64,000 bases of DNA from Sinonovacula constricta (taxonomy: Eukaryota > Mollusca > Bivalvia > Cardiida > Solecurtidae). The notes beneath the pieces are model-generated. The model ran no database searches, was not told where the DNA came from, and worked only from the letters and a program-made list of their open reading frames with translations. Below, piece after piece: positions 32,111 through 43,046 of this stretch (positions are counted from its first letter, which is position 1; each line of letters starts with the position of its first letter). Location: positions 84,550,864 to 84,614,863 of the forward strand of contig CM017556.1 in NCBI GenBank assembly GCA_007844125.1, in the 5' to 3' direction. Made by a program: the position numbers and the translations under genes.

Positions 32111-32160
32111 CCAGTTCCCTCTGAGAGCTGTTTGATCTGGATCTACACTTATCTAGTCTA
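32095..32160. repeat. fold-back repeat adjoining the 19-bp array
   Basis: 'gtctagatgacccagtcagc' against 'gtttgatctggatctacact', with 'ccagttccctctgagag' between. Same family as 14244-14307. Confidence 0.65.
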
Positions 32161-32167
32161 ATCAGTT

Positions 32168-32890
32168 TGTTATATTGCACAACACAAACTTGATCATATT
32201 GGCATGTTGTATTGCACAACACAAACATGATCATATTGGCAAGTCCAGCTAATTATCGGTGGAGGAAGACCCCAGACTTAAAGGTGGTACCTGACAGTTT
32301 GCCTGTATCTAATATATGTAACAATGTCTGACCTCTCTTTGGGGGTATTTGGGCATACTTTCTGAAGACAAAAAAAATCATACTTTAGTCTAAGCTTTGA
32401 TCATTTTCAACAGTATCTTACTTTCAGGGCAGTTAAACTGATATTTATCACCTAAAATGTTCATTTTTTTTAAACTTATAAATATGAACCATTGTGATTC
32501 CTGCTTAAAATACACATCAAAGTCACAGTGGATGACATGGATGAGCTAAAACATAAGTGGTCACTTGTTTTTCTTAGTTTAAAAATAGCTAACTGTGCAT
32601 CGTGGCTCAGATAGGAAATATATGTTTGAAATGACAATTTGAAGTTGTAGTTCACTTTTCAGACAGGTTTTGGACATCAATAAAGAGCATTTAGCCAGAT
32701 CTGTTCAGGTAACAAAAATTTATTAAGTGGTTCAATGAAAATATATTTGGTCCAAACTTGCAGATACCATTTTAAGTCTGGGTAGAATCACCAGCGCACC
32801 ACAGGCTAGCTGGACAACCTCCCAGTATGAAAGTTCTCTCCCCGATCCGGACTCCAACCCACAAGGAGTTGTAAATGATCAAGGAGTTGG
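32168..32890 (-). mobile_element. SINE family A2 interrupted by a TTAA MITE
   Basis: Right of the MITE: 'gtctgggtagaatcaccagc', 'ctagctggacaacctcccag' and 'ccccgatccggactccaacc'. Left of it: 'ccagctaattatcggtggag' and 'gaagaccccagac'. Removing the MITE and one TTAA gives the normal family order. The far tail is duplicated: 'attgcacaacacaaac' occurs at about 32173 and 32210, 37 bp apart. Confidence 0.9.
32282..32771 (-). mobile_element. TTAA MITE family P, full length (490 bp)
   Basis: TTAA at 32278-32281 and 32772-32775. Ends are 'aggtggtacctgacagtttg' and 'ccaaacttgcagataccatt'. The interior includes 'gcatcgtggctcagatagg' shared with the 17155 and 61002 copies. The target lies inside an A SINE. 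Confidence 0.93.
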
Positions 32891-33753
32891 TACAGATTAT
32901 TAACCCTTTTGCTGCTAAGCCATTTTCCATGCCCATGCTGAGGAATTTTCTATAAATTTCCTAAGAAAATGCCATATGTCACTAAATTGCTTATAATTTA
33001 GGATATGTAAAACTATATATAATTAGAAAGGTAATTGAATATAGATTTTGAATAATATAAAATTTAATAATTATCCTGTGATATAAAAATGTTATGGACT
33101 TTCAAAAATAGAAAAAAAAGTTGAAAAAATCCAAAACTTTTACTATTTTATTTGGTATTTCACTCTTGCATTTTTAAAAATATGAATATTTCTAAGAAAA
33201 AAACCCTGAAAGTTATTGTCAAGGGGAGTAACTCTGGTCATACTTTTATAGGAAATTAGCAATGCTGTAAACACTCAAAAATAGTAGGAAACAGGATGTG
33301 TGGAGTGCGTATAAGAGCATTGCTAGTGGTTGAAAATGGATGTATGCTGTACATCGTGCAGCAGTGAAAAAGATAAAAAATACAGCAGGCTAAGAATTAA
33401 TTTCATTTAATACTATTGTACATATAAACACAATCCTTTTCCTACCAAGTTACTGGCAGTAGTAATTCAGTTTCAAAGATGTCACATGCATTATGGAACA
33501 AATCTGTTTCTCTTGGACAGATAATTGGTTCCCTGGGGTCAAAAATTGGTTTCTAGGTCAGCCTGTTACATGAACAAACTGATACACTTTCTTTTCAATT
33601 GTGTCTTGAATAATTGCATCAGGTTGCTACATCAAAGTGAGGAATATTAACTGCTCAATCTATCAACAAGTGTTGCTTATTAAAAACATAATTGCTGCAT
33701 GTTTAGTGTCATAAGTTGGTATTTATTGGATTATGTTTCATATCTGACTCAAG
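32891..33753. other. AT-rich unique-looking DNA
   Basis: No repeat or gene recognised. Several poly-A/poly-T runs at 33100-33190. Confidence 0.35.
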
Positions 33754-33805
33754 CCGACACCAGATAAAGCCAAGAGGTTTCTACCTGATGTGAAGATAAG
33801 GAAAG
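33754..33805 (+). other. candidate short exon, unidentified
   Basis: Between a possible acceptor ('catatctgactcaag', pyrimidine tract weak) and the donor 'aaag|gtaaat', 52 bp read PTPDKAKRFLPDVKIRK plus one base. The end phase fits the candidate at 42642. No domain recognised. Short length makes chance quite possible. Confidence 0.2.
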
Positions 33806-34320
33806 GTAAATGTTTGCTTTTCTCAGCATTGTTTCCCAGCATTTTTGTTGATTTCTGTTGTTCTTAATGGTGGTTGATCTGTTAGATTTTTATGAATCCC
33901 TCATTCCAAATAAGAATATATGACAAAGTTCTATGAGCATTGCAACATTTACCACCATTTGAAAAGGCACGGGACAAAGGTATTCACATGCAAGTCAGAT
34001 CTAATAGAAAGAAAAACCCTCTGGTGAGTCATTTAACAAAAGGAGTTAACACCACAGTTACCGCCTTGGAACACGGTTAGTCGAAAATATGGACCGACTG
34101 GGGTGCTTAATCTGGTTTTACAGAGCCCGAACCTCGCACTTCCTGATTGGTTTCTTAATTGCAAGCATTTAAAAGATAATCCTGGAAATTTTCTATAAAC
34201 ATTACAGTTTTCATTCCTAAATAGTGCTTGTTTATTGTCCTTTTCTTGTTAGAGTTGATGATTCTATACAAACACATCCTTAAAAGATTTGTATGTGCAG
34301 AGGTACATGCAACTATACAT
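33806..34320. other. AT-rich unique-looking DNA
   Basis: No recognised feature. Confidence 0.35.
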
Positions 34321-34543
34321 ACATTCACCAAGCATTCTTAAGCCAATGTCATGACTTAAGTCCAAATCACACATTTCATAAGAACAAAAATAAGCTTATT
34401 TATGAAGTTTCAATGTGATTTTAAGCTGACAGTAGCAAAGTTTAAGTGTCATGCAAAAATGCACACATGTAGCTAAATACATAATGAAGATATTGTGGAT
34501 TGAAATCCAGAGCAACTCTTACTTAAGAATGGTTGGTGAATAT
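34321..34543. mobile_element. MITE with 22-bp inverted repeats
   Basis: 'acattcaccaagcattctta' plus 'ag' (34321-34342) pairs with 34522-34543, whose reverse complement starts 'atattcaccaaccattctta'; 20 of 22 match. The interior is 180 bp, non-coding, with partial inner complementarity ('atgacttaagtccaaatcac' and 'gtgattttaagctgacag'). The right end is followed by 'gggccctgg'. Confidence 0.75.
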
Positions 34544-34574
34544 GGGCCCTGGTGCTAGAAACTAAATAGTGGAT

Positions 34575-34728
34575 ACGAGTCCTGGTTGAGGCAAGAACTT
34601 TAACATGGAGTGGTCTTCCAGCTGACTTGTGCATGTGGTTCTACCCTGGCATTTAGCTGGGATGTTCCTCCACTAAAATCAATCTGGATGTTGCCATTTT
34701 GACTTCAAAGTGTAACAAAACACAAACT
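34575..34728 (+). mobile_element. SINE family A, diverged, head missing
   Basis: B-box-like 'atacgagtcctggttgagg', 'caagaactttaacatgg', 'ggtcttccagctgacttgtg' and the tail 'caaagtgtaacaaaacac'. Strong divergence suggests an old copy. Confidence 0.75.
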
Positions 34729-34984
34729 AAATAGTGGCTCTACCAGTTAGTGACAGTTGAAAAAATATTCTAATTCATATTTACATTAATATACAGTAAA
34801 TTATAAGTGAAAGTTGTTTCCCAAATAGTTATTTATAAATATGTTAACACATTTATGAACTTCATTTACCTTAATAATTTCTTGATTATTTTTAAAAAGC
34901 AAATAAAAGCAAAGAAACTGAGCAGCAAATATTGCAGACACTGACCAGACAGATCAGTTAGATTTAACTTATCTGTTGTGATAA
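34729..34984. other. AT-rich unique-looking DNA
   Basis: No recognised feature. Confidence 0.3.
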
Positions 34985-36030
34985 TATTTGCCTAGCTTAG
35001 CAGGACTGGTAAGTTCATGCTTAGCAGGGCTAATTAGTTCATTCTTATCAGGACTGATTAGTTCATGCTTAGCAGGACTGATTAGTTCATGCTTAGCAGG
35101 ACTGATTAGTTCATGCTTAATCAGACTGAATAGTTCATGCTTAGTAGGACTAAATAGTTCATGCTTAGTGGGACTGATTAGTTCATGCTTAGTAAGACTG
35201 AATAGTTCATGCTTAGTAGGACTGAATAGTTCATGCTTATCATGGCTGACTAGTTCATGCTTAGTAGGACTGAATAGTTCATGCTAATCAGGACTAAATA
35301 GTTCATGCTTAGTAAGACTGAATAGTTCGTGCTTAGCAGGCCTGAATAGTTCATGCTTAGTATGCCTGAATAGTTCATGCTTATCAGGACTGAATAGTTC
35401 ATGCTTTGTAAGACTGAACAGTTCATGCTTAGTAAGACTGAATAGTTCATGCTTAGTAAGACTGAATAGTTCATGCTTAGTAAGACTGAATTGTTCATGC
35501 TTGGTAGGGCTGAATAGTTCATGCTTAGTAAGACTGAATAGTTCATGCTTGGTAGGCCTGAATAGTTCATGCTTAGTAGGAATGAATAGTTCATGCTTAG
35601 AAAGACTGAATAGTTCATGCTTAGTAAGACTGAATTGTTCATGCTTATCTGGACTGAATAGTTCATGCTTAGTAAGACTGAATAGTTTTGCTTATCAGGA
35701 CTGAATAGTTCATGCTTAGTAAGACTGAATAGTTCATGCTTAGTAAGGCTGAATAGTTCATGCTTATCATGGCCAAATAGTTCATGCTTAGTAAGACTGA
35801 ATAGTTCATGCTTTGAAAGACTGAACAGTTCATGCTTAGTAAGACTGAATAGTTCATGCTTATCAGGACTGAATAGTTCATGCTTAGTAAGACTGAATAG
35901 TTCATGCTTAGTAAGACTGAATAGTTAAGCAAGACTGATATGTTTATGCTTAGCAATATTTTTTAGTTCATGCATAGCAGGACTGATTAGTTCATGCTAA
36001 GCAGGCCTGATTAGTTCATGCTTAGCAGGA
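34985..36030. repeat. 24-bp minisatellite, about 43 units
   Basis: The unit is 'actgaatagttcatgcttag' plus 'taag' or 'cagg'. Variants: agcagg/attag units dominate both ends and agtaag/aatag units the middle, so the array has a layered structure. Since 24 is a multiple of three, frames stay open on both strands (34988-35287, 35501-35704, 35250-35956) and encode simple repeats; I do not call them genes. Confidence 0.97.
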
Positions 36031-36033
36031 TTA

Positions 36034-36200
36034 AGTCTTGTTGTTTTGTTTTTTGTTACAACTCACTGACACAGTATGGCCATATTGGTGACGTCCAGCT
36101 TATTATTGATGGAGAAAGACCCCCACACTTATGCCTGGGTAGAACCACTGGCACACAGGAGGTTAGCTGGAAAACCTCCCCACACGAAAGTCTTGGTTCT
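36034..36200 (-). mobile_element. SINE family A2, head missing
   Basis: Minus-oriented: 'ttgttacaactcactgacac', 'ggtgacgtccagcttattat', 'cctgggtagaaccactggca', 'tagctggaaaacctcccca'. It abuts the 24-bp array. Confidence 0.88.
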
Positions 36201-36234
36201 TTTTTAATGTATATACATACACTGGGATCCATGG

Positions 36235-36507
36235 AAATGCCTCATGGTGAAAAGCTGCAGGCAAAAGTCCTAATCCTGCTTCAACATGCTATAACATTCT
36301 ACAATTATACCTATATTGCTAACACTCAAGCAAACACAAGGCTAGATCCATGACTGGTTGGCCCGTTGTCAGGATAATGTGACTGGTTGTGGTATCATGC
36401 CAGGTGTTCAGGACATGCTAAACACAGTGAAGGCAGCACTATATCTTCTTCAAATAGACACTGTTTCTAAATGAATGAAATACTGTTGGTGGGAAGATAA
36501 ACACTAC
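36235..36507 (+). mobile_element. SINE family Y, partial
   Basis: Clear from about 36309 ('gctaacactcaagcaaacac') through 'gttggcccgttgtcaggata', 'ggttgtggtatcatgccagg' and the tail 'ttggtgggaagataaacac'. Upstream 36235-36300 is only weakly similar. The head is not recognisable. Confidence 0.85.
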
Positions 36508-36521
36508 AAACTTACAAATAC

Positions 36522-36717
36522 ATCACAGTTACACACCTATGGTCATAATAGTTTAACTATTTTCATAGAGTAAGACCCCAGACAAAAGCTTGGGTAGAAC
36601 CAGAGATACACTGTAGATCAGCTGGGAGCCCTTCCCACAATAGACCAACTCACAGGCTCACATATTTAGAAGCGGAGCAGTAAGATGATTTATCAGTTGG
36701 CCACTGGTGCCCCCCTC
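36522..36717 (-). mobile_element. SINE family A1, diverged
   Basis: Minus-oriented: 'tatggtcataatagtttaac', 'agaccccagacaaaagcttg', 'gatcagctgggagcccttcc' and a head end 'ggccactggtgccccc'. The B box is lost. Confidence 0.8.
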
Positions 36718-37404
36718 TATGATTTAACTAGCAATTATTAAACATAGTACATTTTAGGGATGTATTGATGTATTATTATATAGGGATCAATCAAAGGCTG
36801 TTAGCTCATTGTAAATGACTTTATGTACTTTGATGTCTATTGTGATGAGGGCATGATATTATATCACATGCAACCAATCATTTATGCTTTAAATTGATAT
36901 AATAAAATTATTATTGTTTTAAATCAGTATTGCACGAACAAAAATAAATAATAATAGAGATAAATAAATGCCAGTCTTTATTGTTAGTGTTTTATCTTTT
37001 ACTCTTATAAACAAACACAAAATGAAACAAACATATAGATCTATTAAAGATATTAAAAAAATTGAAAGTTTCCTAATGTGTGTTTTGACTTAACACCATT
37101 CTTTTAACAATTTGTCGAAATGTTTTATTGTTGGGTGTTAAAAAACAAATAAAAACACAAAAGCAACAAAGAAAAGTCTGAAATAAAATGGAAGACATTT
37201 TAGTGTTTTTATGTTTTGTTTAAAGTTAACACCATTGTACCTATGGTTTAAAGTTTTAAAGCATTAATTATGTTACAACCATAAAATTAATCATAAAAAT
37301 GATCATAAAAATAATAAAAAAGTAATACATGACACTAAGACCTGACTTCCAACTTGGTTGGTGGCCATATCCCAAACAATTTTGCACATACATGAAGAAT
37401 TAAT
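36718..37404. other. AT-rich unique-looking DNA
   Basis: No recognised feature. Confidence 0.35.
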
Positions 37405-37475
37405 GAAAAACCACAGATCAAAGACCTCCCCACATGAAGGTTTTCACTCAACTTAGACTCAAACCCACAACTTTA
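37405..37475 (-). mobile_element. SINE family A2, short fragment
   Basis: 'cagatcaaagacctccccac', 'atgaaggttttcactcaact' and 'tagactcaaacccac' match the middle and B-box region of the family. Confidence 0.65.
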
Positions 37476-38486
37476 AGGATTTATTCATTCATTACATGGT
37501 TCAAATGATGATAACTCATTCATTCATAGTATAATTATTGTATATGATTTTGAAACTTTATGTATTTTTTAAAAAATTTCCTTAAGAAAGTATTTCTACT
37601 ACATATTTAACATGTTTTATAATTTATAATTGAATATATGGTCAAACCAGTACATAAACCCTAAGTAGTACAGATTCTACTAAAGATAATTGTGATTGCT
37701 TCAAAAAGGCATAAAATGGCACATGCATGAGTAAAAGGGTTAAAATGAAATGCTTTCCCATTATTTTTCTTTGTTTCTATGTAATGTTTGTCTTCTTTTA
37801 CTGTGAACTTTTTCTAGTAAATTGTTGAAATATTTACATTGAAAATCAAGATGTAATTTATAAGAAATAATCAATTTCATGTTTAAATAAATTACTAGCA
37901 ATGTAGTATGAGAACAATTTCCCCATTTTGTTAGAGATAGATTAAAGTGACCCAGTCCCAGTTGGGTCATATTTATTTATTTATTTTTTGTTAAAAATCT
38001 TTGTTGACCCAGATTGCTTATTGGAATATTTTTTTTTTTACATCTGACCACTTGATAATGTGTGAACATGCTGGCCTTTACTAGATTTCATCTTTGGGAT
38101 GGAAAACTCAAAAGCATTGCAATGCTTTTCAACTACTTGTGTGCCATTTTAAGCTCAACAGTTAGGTATTTATTTCATGCTTTTGGATGTTCTTTGGCCC
38201 ACAATCAAATGAATGGATTATCATTTTCACTCTGCGTTCAAAGGTCCCAATGGCAAAAACAGCTGATTAAAATAAAGTTTTAAATGAAATAAGCATGAAA
38301 TAAAAAAAATGTGTTGATGTGAGTGTTTGGTCATATTTTTAATCATGAGTGGTTATAGAAAAATAATATTTTCACACATGATTGTACTGCTCGTGAATAT
38401 ATATTTTTCTTTGACCAATCGTGAAATAAAACAATCATACACAACCATTATCCTCTTTATGTTTTTTACTGCACATGCAGTAAATT
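37476..38486. other. AT-rich DNA, no recognised feature
   Basis: Short frames at 37761-37970 and 38062-38283 have no motif or splice context I can support. Confidence 0.35.
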
Positions 38487-38498
38487 ATACCTCATAGG

Positions 38499-38760
38499 AC
38501 CGGGCACAATAGCTTAGATGGTTGAGCATCGGCTTGCGGATCAGGAGGTTGAGGGTTCAAACCCCTGTCGGGTCAAACCAAAGACTTTAAAGTTGGTAGT
38601 AGTGGCTTCTCTCCTAACGTTCGGAGCTAAGGGAACAGCATTACGCCTGACTCGTCGGTGTCAGTATAATGGACCGGTCAGGTTCAGTCCTTGGGCACCT
38701 CATAAGTACCCCTGTTCTATAATGATAGAAATGTTGTTGCACAGTTTCGGCAAAAATCCC
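38499..38760 (+). mobile_element. SINE family Z, full length, 12-bp duplication
   Basis: Head 'accgggcacaatagcttaga', B box 'ggttcaaacccctg', 'gactttaaagttggtagtag', 'gtcagtataatggaccggtc', 'gggcacctcataagtacccc', ending 'ttcggcaaaaatccc'. Perfect repeat ATACCTCATAGG at 38487-38498 and 38761-38772. It is 262 bp and the clearest definition of the family. Confidence 0.95.
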
Positions 38761-38772
38761 ATACCTCATAGG

Positions 38773-39060
38773 CATTCTCATTAGGCATAAACTAAACAAT
38801 AATTGGCTCTATACTGACCAGATAACTAAAATAGATATAATGTGCAGATCTACTGATTCTGTGTGCCATGTACATTTACAAAATTGTTATCAATTGGCTA
38901 CAAAATAGGAGATTTTTTTCTTTTGAATAATTTTCATATTTTAATTTATCGGGCATAATCTAATTGAATTCACATTTTGAAAACATTTAACCAAATTAGT
39001 GAGAAATTGACTTTTTACCAAAAAGAGTTTATTTGCAGTCTTTAAATAAGTTTTTTTCTT
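38773..39060. other. AT-rich unique-looking DNA
   Basis: No recognised feature. Confidence 0.3.
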
Positions 39061-39786
39061 TTTTAGCTCACCTGAGCCTATGCTCAGGGTGAGCTATTGT
39101 GACCTGTTGTCTGACGTCCAGTTTCCAGTTTCATGCGTCCAGTCAAGCTTCCATCAACATTCTTTAAACACAATCTCCTCCGATATCGCTAGCCGGTCCA
39201 ATTTTAACTAAACTTCTTCAACATGTTCAGCAGGCAGTGGCAACGAGTGTTCAAAGAATTTTAATTTGCTAAAAAACATGCTACTAGGGGCATGGCCATT
39301 TTCTAAATATGGCTTTATAGGACAAATTTTAAAATCTTATTCTTAAAAACTACAACACCTATAGCTTTGATATTTGGTATACTTGTTCTTTGGGTGGCCC
39401 TGTATGAAGATTCTTCAAAGAATTTTGATTCATCTTAAAACTTGACTGCCTGAGGTCATGCATGGCCATTTTACATATACTTGTATGGTTTTTTAAGAAC
39501 ATATTGAAAATCTTATTATAAAAACTACAAGACCTAGAGCCCTGATATTTGGTATACATGTTCTTTGAGTGCCTCTGTATCAAGATTGTTAATCCGTCAA
39601 AAACCATGGATGCCAGGATTGTGGCTGTTTTCCATATATGGCCATGAAGTAAAACAAATTGAAACAGCAAACATTGCTTGCATTACACTTATTCTGGTGT
39701 GTCGAAACATCAATGAATTATTCCTTGCTTTGACGAAATATCTCAGCTTTCAGTTGAGCAATACAGGTCCATCCTGAGCCTCTTGT
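39061..39786. repeat. dispersed 'GCTCACCTGAGC' element with internal duplication
   Basis: Starts 'ttttagctcacctgagccta' with a hairpin (GCTCACCTGAGC...GCTCAGGGTGAGC), and ends near 'cagttgagcaatacaggtcc' and 'gagcctcttg'. The stretch with 'catggccattttctaaatat' and 'gatatttggtatacttgttc' occurs twice (about 39290-39460 and 39465-39600). Non-coding frames at 39359-39777 are incidental. This resembles repeats I associate with bivalves. Confidence 0.6.
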
Positions 39787-40344
39787 TTACATAAATTTTA
39801 TCCACTTACATGCAGATTTTAAGAATATTGAACACAGTTTTGTGTAACATTGATTTTCAATAGAGTAATGAAAAGTTACGACAGCTGTTAAATAAATAAT
39901 TTGCCTGCTGCTACAAAGAAATTATACCAATATATATCTCTGTTATTTATTGTAGATACAAAAGATTAAATCTTATATTTGCTAGACAGATTTTCAATCC
40001 TCGCTGTACTAAATCATCAGTTTCCATTTGATTGTCTATCTTTTCACTGCAATCCAATATGTGTCCCGAAGTACTGTCCATGTATAAAATTTCTGACAAG
40101 TGCATACTGTGTATATGCATTGAGTACAAAAAAGTTTGTGTATTAGTTCTTTTGATTATGAAATGATTTTCTGAGTTTAGAAATAAGTTTTACTGTTGAA
40201 GTCTACAAGACTGGAATAAAAATATTTAAATGGTTTCTGGAATGTAAGTGTAGAAATTTTCATGGGCCATCCGAAATGAATAATTGAGTCGGACTTTACA
40301 TGTAAGAAAGTGTTTTTGCATCATAATCCCTCATAGTTATTCTT
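39787..40344. other. AT-rich unique-looking DNA
   Basis: No recognised feature. Confidence 0.35.
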
Positions 40345-40558
40345 GTAGCATTTAAACCATTCAAGTCACCTACTTGTAACTCCTCTGACTGCTTAGCCTC
40401 TCACAGCATGGGTTTGAGCATCGTTTGCAGCAAAGGACATAATGTTGGAAGGTCTTCCAGCTGACCTTTTGGTGTGTCGGTGGTTCTACCCAGAAATGTT
40501 TTCGGGGTCTTCCACCACCAAAAAGTCTGATTATGTTGCTGAGATGTATTGAAAAAAA
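40345..40558 (+). mobile_element. SINE family A1
   Basis: 'tcctctgactgcttagcctc', 'acagcatgggtttgagc' (degenerate B box), 'aaggtcttccagctgacctt', 'gtcggtggttctacccagaa' and a tail ending 'gatgtattgaaaaaaac'. The first bases of the head are diverged. Confidence 0.88.
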
Positions 40559-40762
40559 CATATAATTATATAAAACCATTATGATGGTACTAAAGCAACT
40601 AGGACATTGATTGGATATTGCAAGGTATTTCATATCAATTTATATATCACAATAAATCACAATATTCTAGAAGTTTCTAACAATAAATATCATATTATTT
40701 GATGAATATTCACTTTTTAAAGATCATTGTTTTTTAATGTTAATGTTACCAAAACCTTTTAA

Positions 40763-40947
40763 AGGTGTTATCTTGCAGTTTGCCTATGTCTAATAGTTGT
40801 AACAATATCTTACCTCTGTTTGGGGTATTTGTGCATAATTTTTGTAGAAAAAAAACATCATACTTTGCAGGATCTGTTCAGGCAGCAATAGTTTATTAAG
40901 ATTTTTAATAAAAAAATAGTTTTCGTCCAAATTGTTGGATACCACTT
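40763..40947 (-). mobile_element. TTAA MITE family P, internally deleted (185 bp)
   Basis: TTAA at 40759-40762 and 40948-40951. Left end 'aggtgttatcttgcagtttg', right end 'ccaaattgttggataccact'. About 300 bp of the usual interior is missing between 'acatcatactttg' and 'caggatctgttcaggcag', while both ends are kept. Confidence 0.88.
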
Positions 40948-40951
40948 TTAA

Positions 40952-41275
40952 ATTCCATGTCAAAATCGATCTAAATCATATCATTTTATTCCGTCAAGGT
41001 GTTTAAGATTGTGTAACAATAAAAATAGATCATTTGGAAATCTGTGAAGCTATGTGTCATAGTATAGATGGCTTCAATCTTCTAATAAATTGAAATTCAG
41101 TTTCAAATTTGATAAAAATTTAATGTCTGTTTAACTTTACTGATTGTCTGTATTTAAAACATAAATAAATTAATTAGAACCATTAAACAGAATGTGTGTA
41201 AACAAACAAGAAAATATCATTACATTCCCAGCAACATACCGACTTGTGTCGGGCTGAGTCAGAATTGCGATATTT
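40952..41275. other. AT-rich unique-looking DNA
   Basis: No recognised feature. Confidence 0.3.
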
Positions 41276-41442
41276 AACAAATAAAACATGGCCTTGAGGG
41301 CAATATGCAAGTTTACGGACTGGTTGGTCAGACCGAGGAAGGAATATGGCCCGAAGTGCAGCTGAGGGCCATATACCTTCCGAGGTCTGACCAACCAGTC
41401 CGTAAACTTGCATATTGCCCTCAAGGCCATGTTTTATTTGTT
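41276..41442. repeat. large near-perfect palindrome, 77-bp arms
   Basis: Left arm 41276-41352 begins 'aacaaataaaacatggcctt'; right arm 41366-41442 is its reverse complement with about three mismatches near the centre. The loop is 13 bp (41353-41365). A single strand would form a long stable hairpin. Open frames on both strands here are mirror images of one sequence, not genes. A fold-back transposable element is the likeliest source. Confidence 0.93.
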
Positions 41443-42030
41443 ATATTATACCGAATCTTAATCCTTTTATCCCTTTTGTTGCTTTCATTTTAGTATGATT
41501 TGCTTTTAAATAATAATTGTATTTGTTCAGTGTGTGAAATATCTCAAACCCTAGTCGTTTTTTTATTATTTTCAAGCCATGCAGCAAAAAAATCATGCTC
41601 TTTTAATATTCCCTTTTTGTTGATAAAATTAAATAGTAAATGCTACCAGACAAAAGACCCGGACTTTTAGAATTTCGTTCGTGTAGGTTTCAAAGAAGAA
41701 TCGTGGCTTTTTTCCCTTCTAAATATGTTCGGTAGCTTCAGTTTTGTTGCGGTTTTGGTGTTTTTGAATCCTTAGATTCGCTGAGTTTAACTAAATCTGT
41801 CTCCGATAAAGAGGCGAATCACTTAGCCATTTTGACAATATCGTCTGTTTGTGTTGTTGTAAAATTCGCACGTCGTGAAAGTCGCGTTTAAACAGTCAAA
41901 CAAACTGGATGACATCATAAACAGTCAATATAAGAATTATGGACCGGGTAGCCGGTCACTATGCGATTTATGGACTGGATGACATCATATTAAATATAGA
42001 AGGCCGTATGCAAATGAGGTATAATATACC
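41443..42030. repeat. CpG-richer block with short inverted ends
   Basis: 'tatattatacc' (41442-41452) and 'ggtataatata' (42018-42028) are inverted. Inside, 'actggatgacatcata' occurs twice (41904-41919 and 41974-41989). CpG is more frequent at 41660-41890 than in the surroundings. It could be part of the same fold-back element as the palindrome. Confidence 0.4.
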
Positions 42031-42634
42031 AATATATATCAATTATATCCAATATATATCAATTATATTGTACATCTTTAAATTTGGTCTAGCCACCATC
42101 CTGTACTATGTATATTCTAATTTTAAATACTGTCACAGCTTATAAAGAAAATAGAATGCATTGCGTCTGCTTGGAAGAGATACGTCTACCAAATTAAAAC
42201 CTACCCACTTCAGGACTAGATCTAATATTATGGCAGACGGATTCTCAATTCTTTCTATATTAAATCATCTTTATGGCTGGTTGTCTATCTCTACACAAGA
42301 ATCCAATAGCTCTTCTTCTATCCTTTTCATTTATAAAAAGATTATTTCTGACAAGTGCATATCCGCATGAAATACTAAAACATCCACTCAAATATTTTTC
42401 TGGTCTTTGTGTTTTTTTAGGATCCCGAGTTTAAAATGAGCTTGTCGTATATTAAACATATGGCTTGAAGCACTAGAATATGTATTTCAGTAATTTCGTA
42501 GTGTCTTTTTGTACATGTATATAGTAATTATTTTATTGACTATCTGAATTATTTAGTTGATTTTTTCATAAAAGGGAAGCTATTTGTATTGTAAATTTTT
42601 ATTTTTGTCTTGCATGCATTTGAGTCATTTTGAA
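42031..42634. other. AT-rich unique-looking DNA
   Basis: 'aatatatatcaattatat' is repeated at 42031-42070. A 69-codon Ser-rich frame at 42161-42370 has no support. Confidence 0.3.
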
Positions 42635-42748
42635 ATGGCAGTCACAGTTAAGGATTTCTTGAGAATGTGTTGGGGATTAAGTTGCTTCCAAATGGTTGAA
42701 ATGTTTAATACAAATGCTCAAGGTCAAATAAGAGGGTCAATATTACAG
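42635..42748 (+). other. candidate exon, unidentified
   Basis: From ATG 42635 (or from a weak acceptor ending AG at 42641) to the donor 'tacag|gtaatt' the frame reads KDFLRMCWGLSCFQMVEMFN, then TNAQGQIRGSILQ. If spliced at 42642 it starts in the same phase in which 33754-33805 ends. I recognise no family. Confidence is low because acceptor and donor are both ordinary. Confidence 0.25.
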
Positions 42749-43046
42749 GTAATTCAACAAATTATTTTCTTTTATTAATTCAATTATCATACCTTTACAG
42801 GTTAACATTTTTACCATGAGGTCAAATAAGTTAGATATAAATAGCAGAGATATACAGGGCAGAAACATATAAAACTCGCGGCTTTGTAGCAATTTTGTTA
42901 ATTCAATGGATTTGGCAAGGTCCGGCATTTCCCTTCAAATGGCCATTATGACATCATTGACAGAATGGTCTCACCAAAAAGTGTTTTAAATATAAGAACA
43001 CATCAGTTATTTATGAATTATTACATATACATGTACACAATTTGCA

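Noticed and set aside
35250..35956. Repetitive minus-strand frames of 138 and 95 codons (SMNYSVLL-type)
   Set aside because: Products of the 24-bp array at 34985-36030; equivalent frames are open on the other strand.
38518..38784. Similar short frames at 28275-28496 and 38518-38784 (MVEHRLAD...)
   Set aside because: They are the same reading of two Z SINE copies starting in the tRNA-like head, not a conserved small protein.
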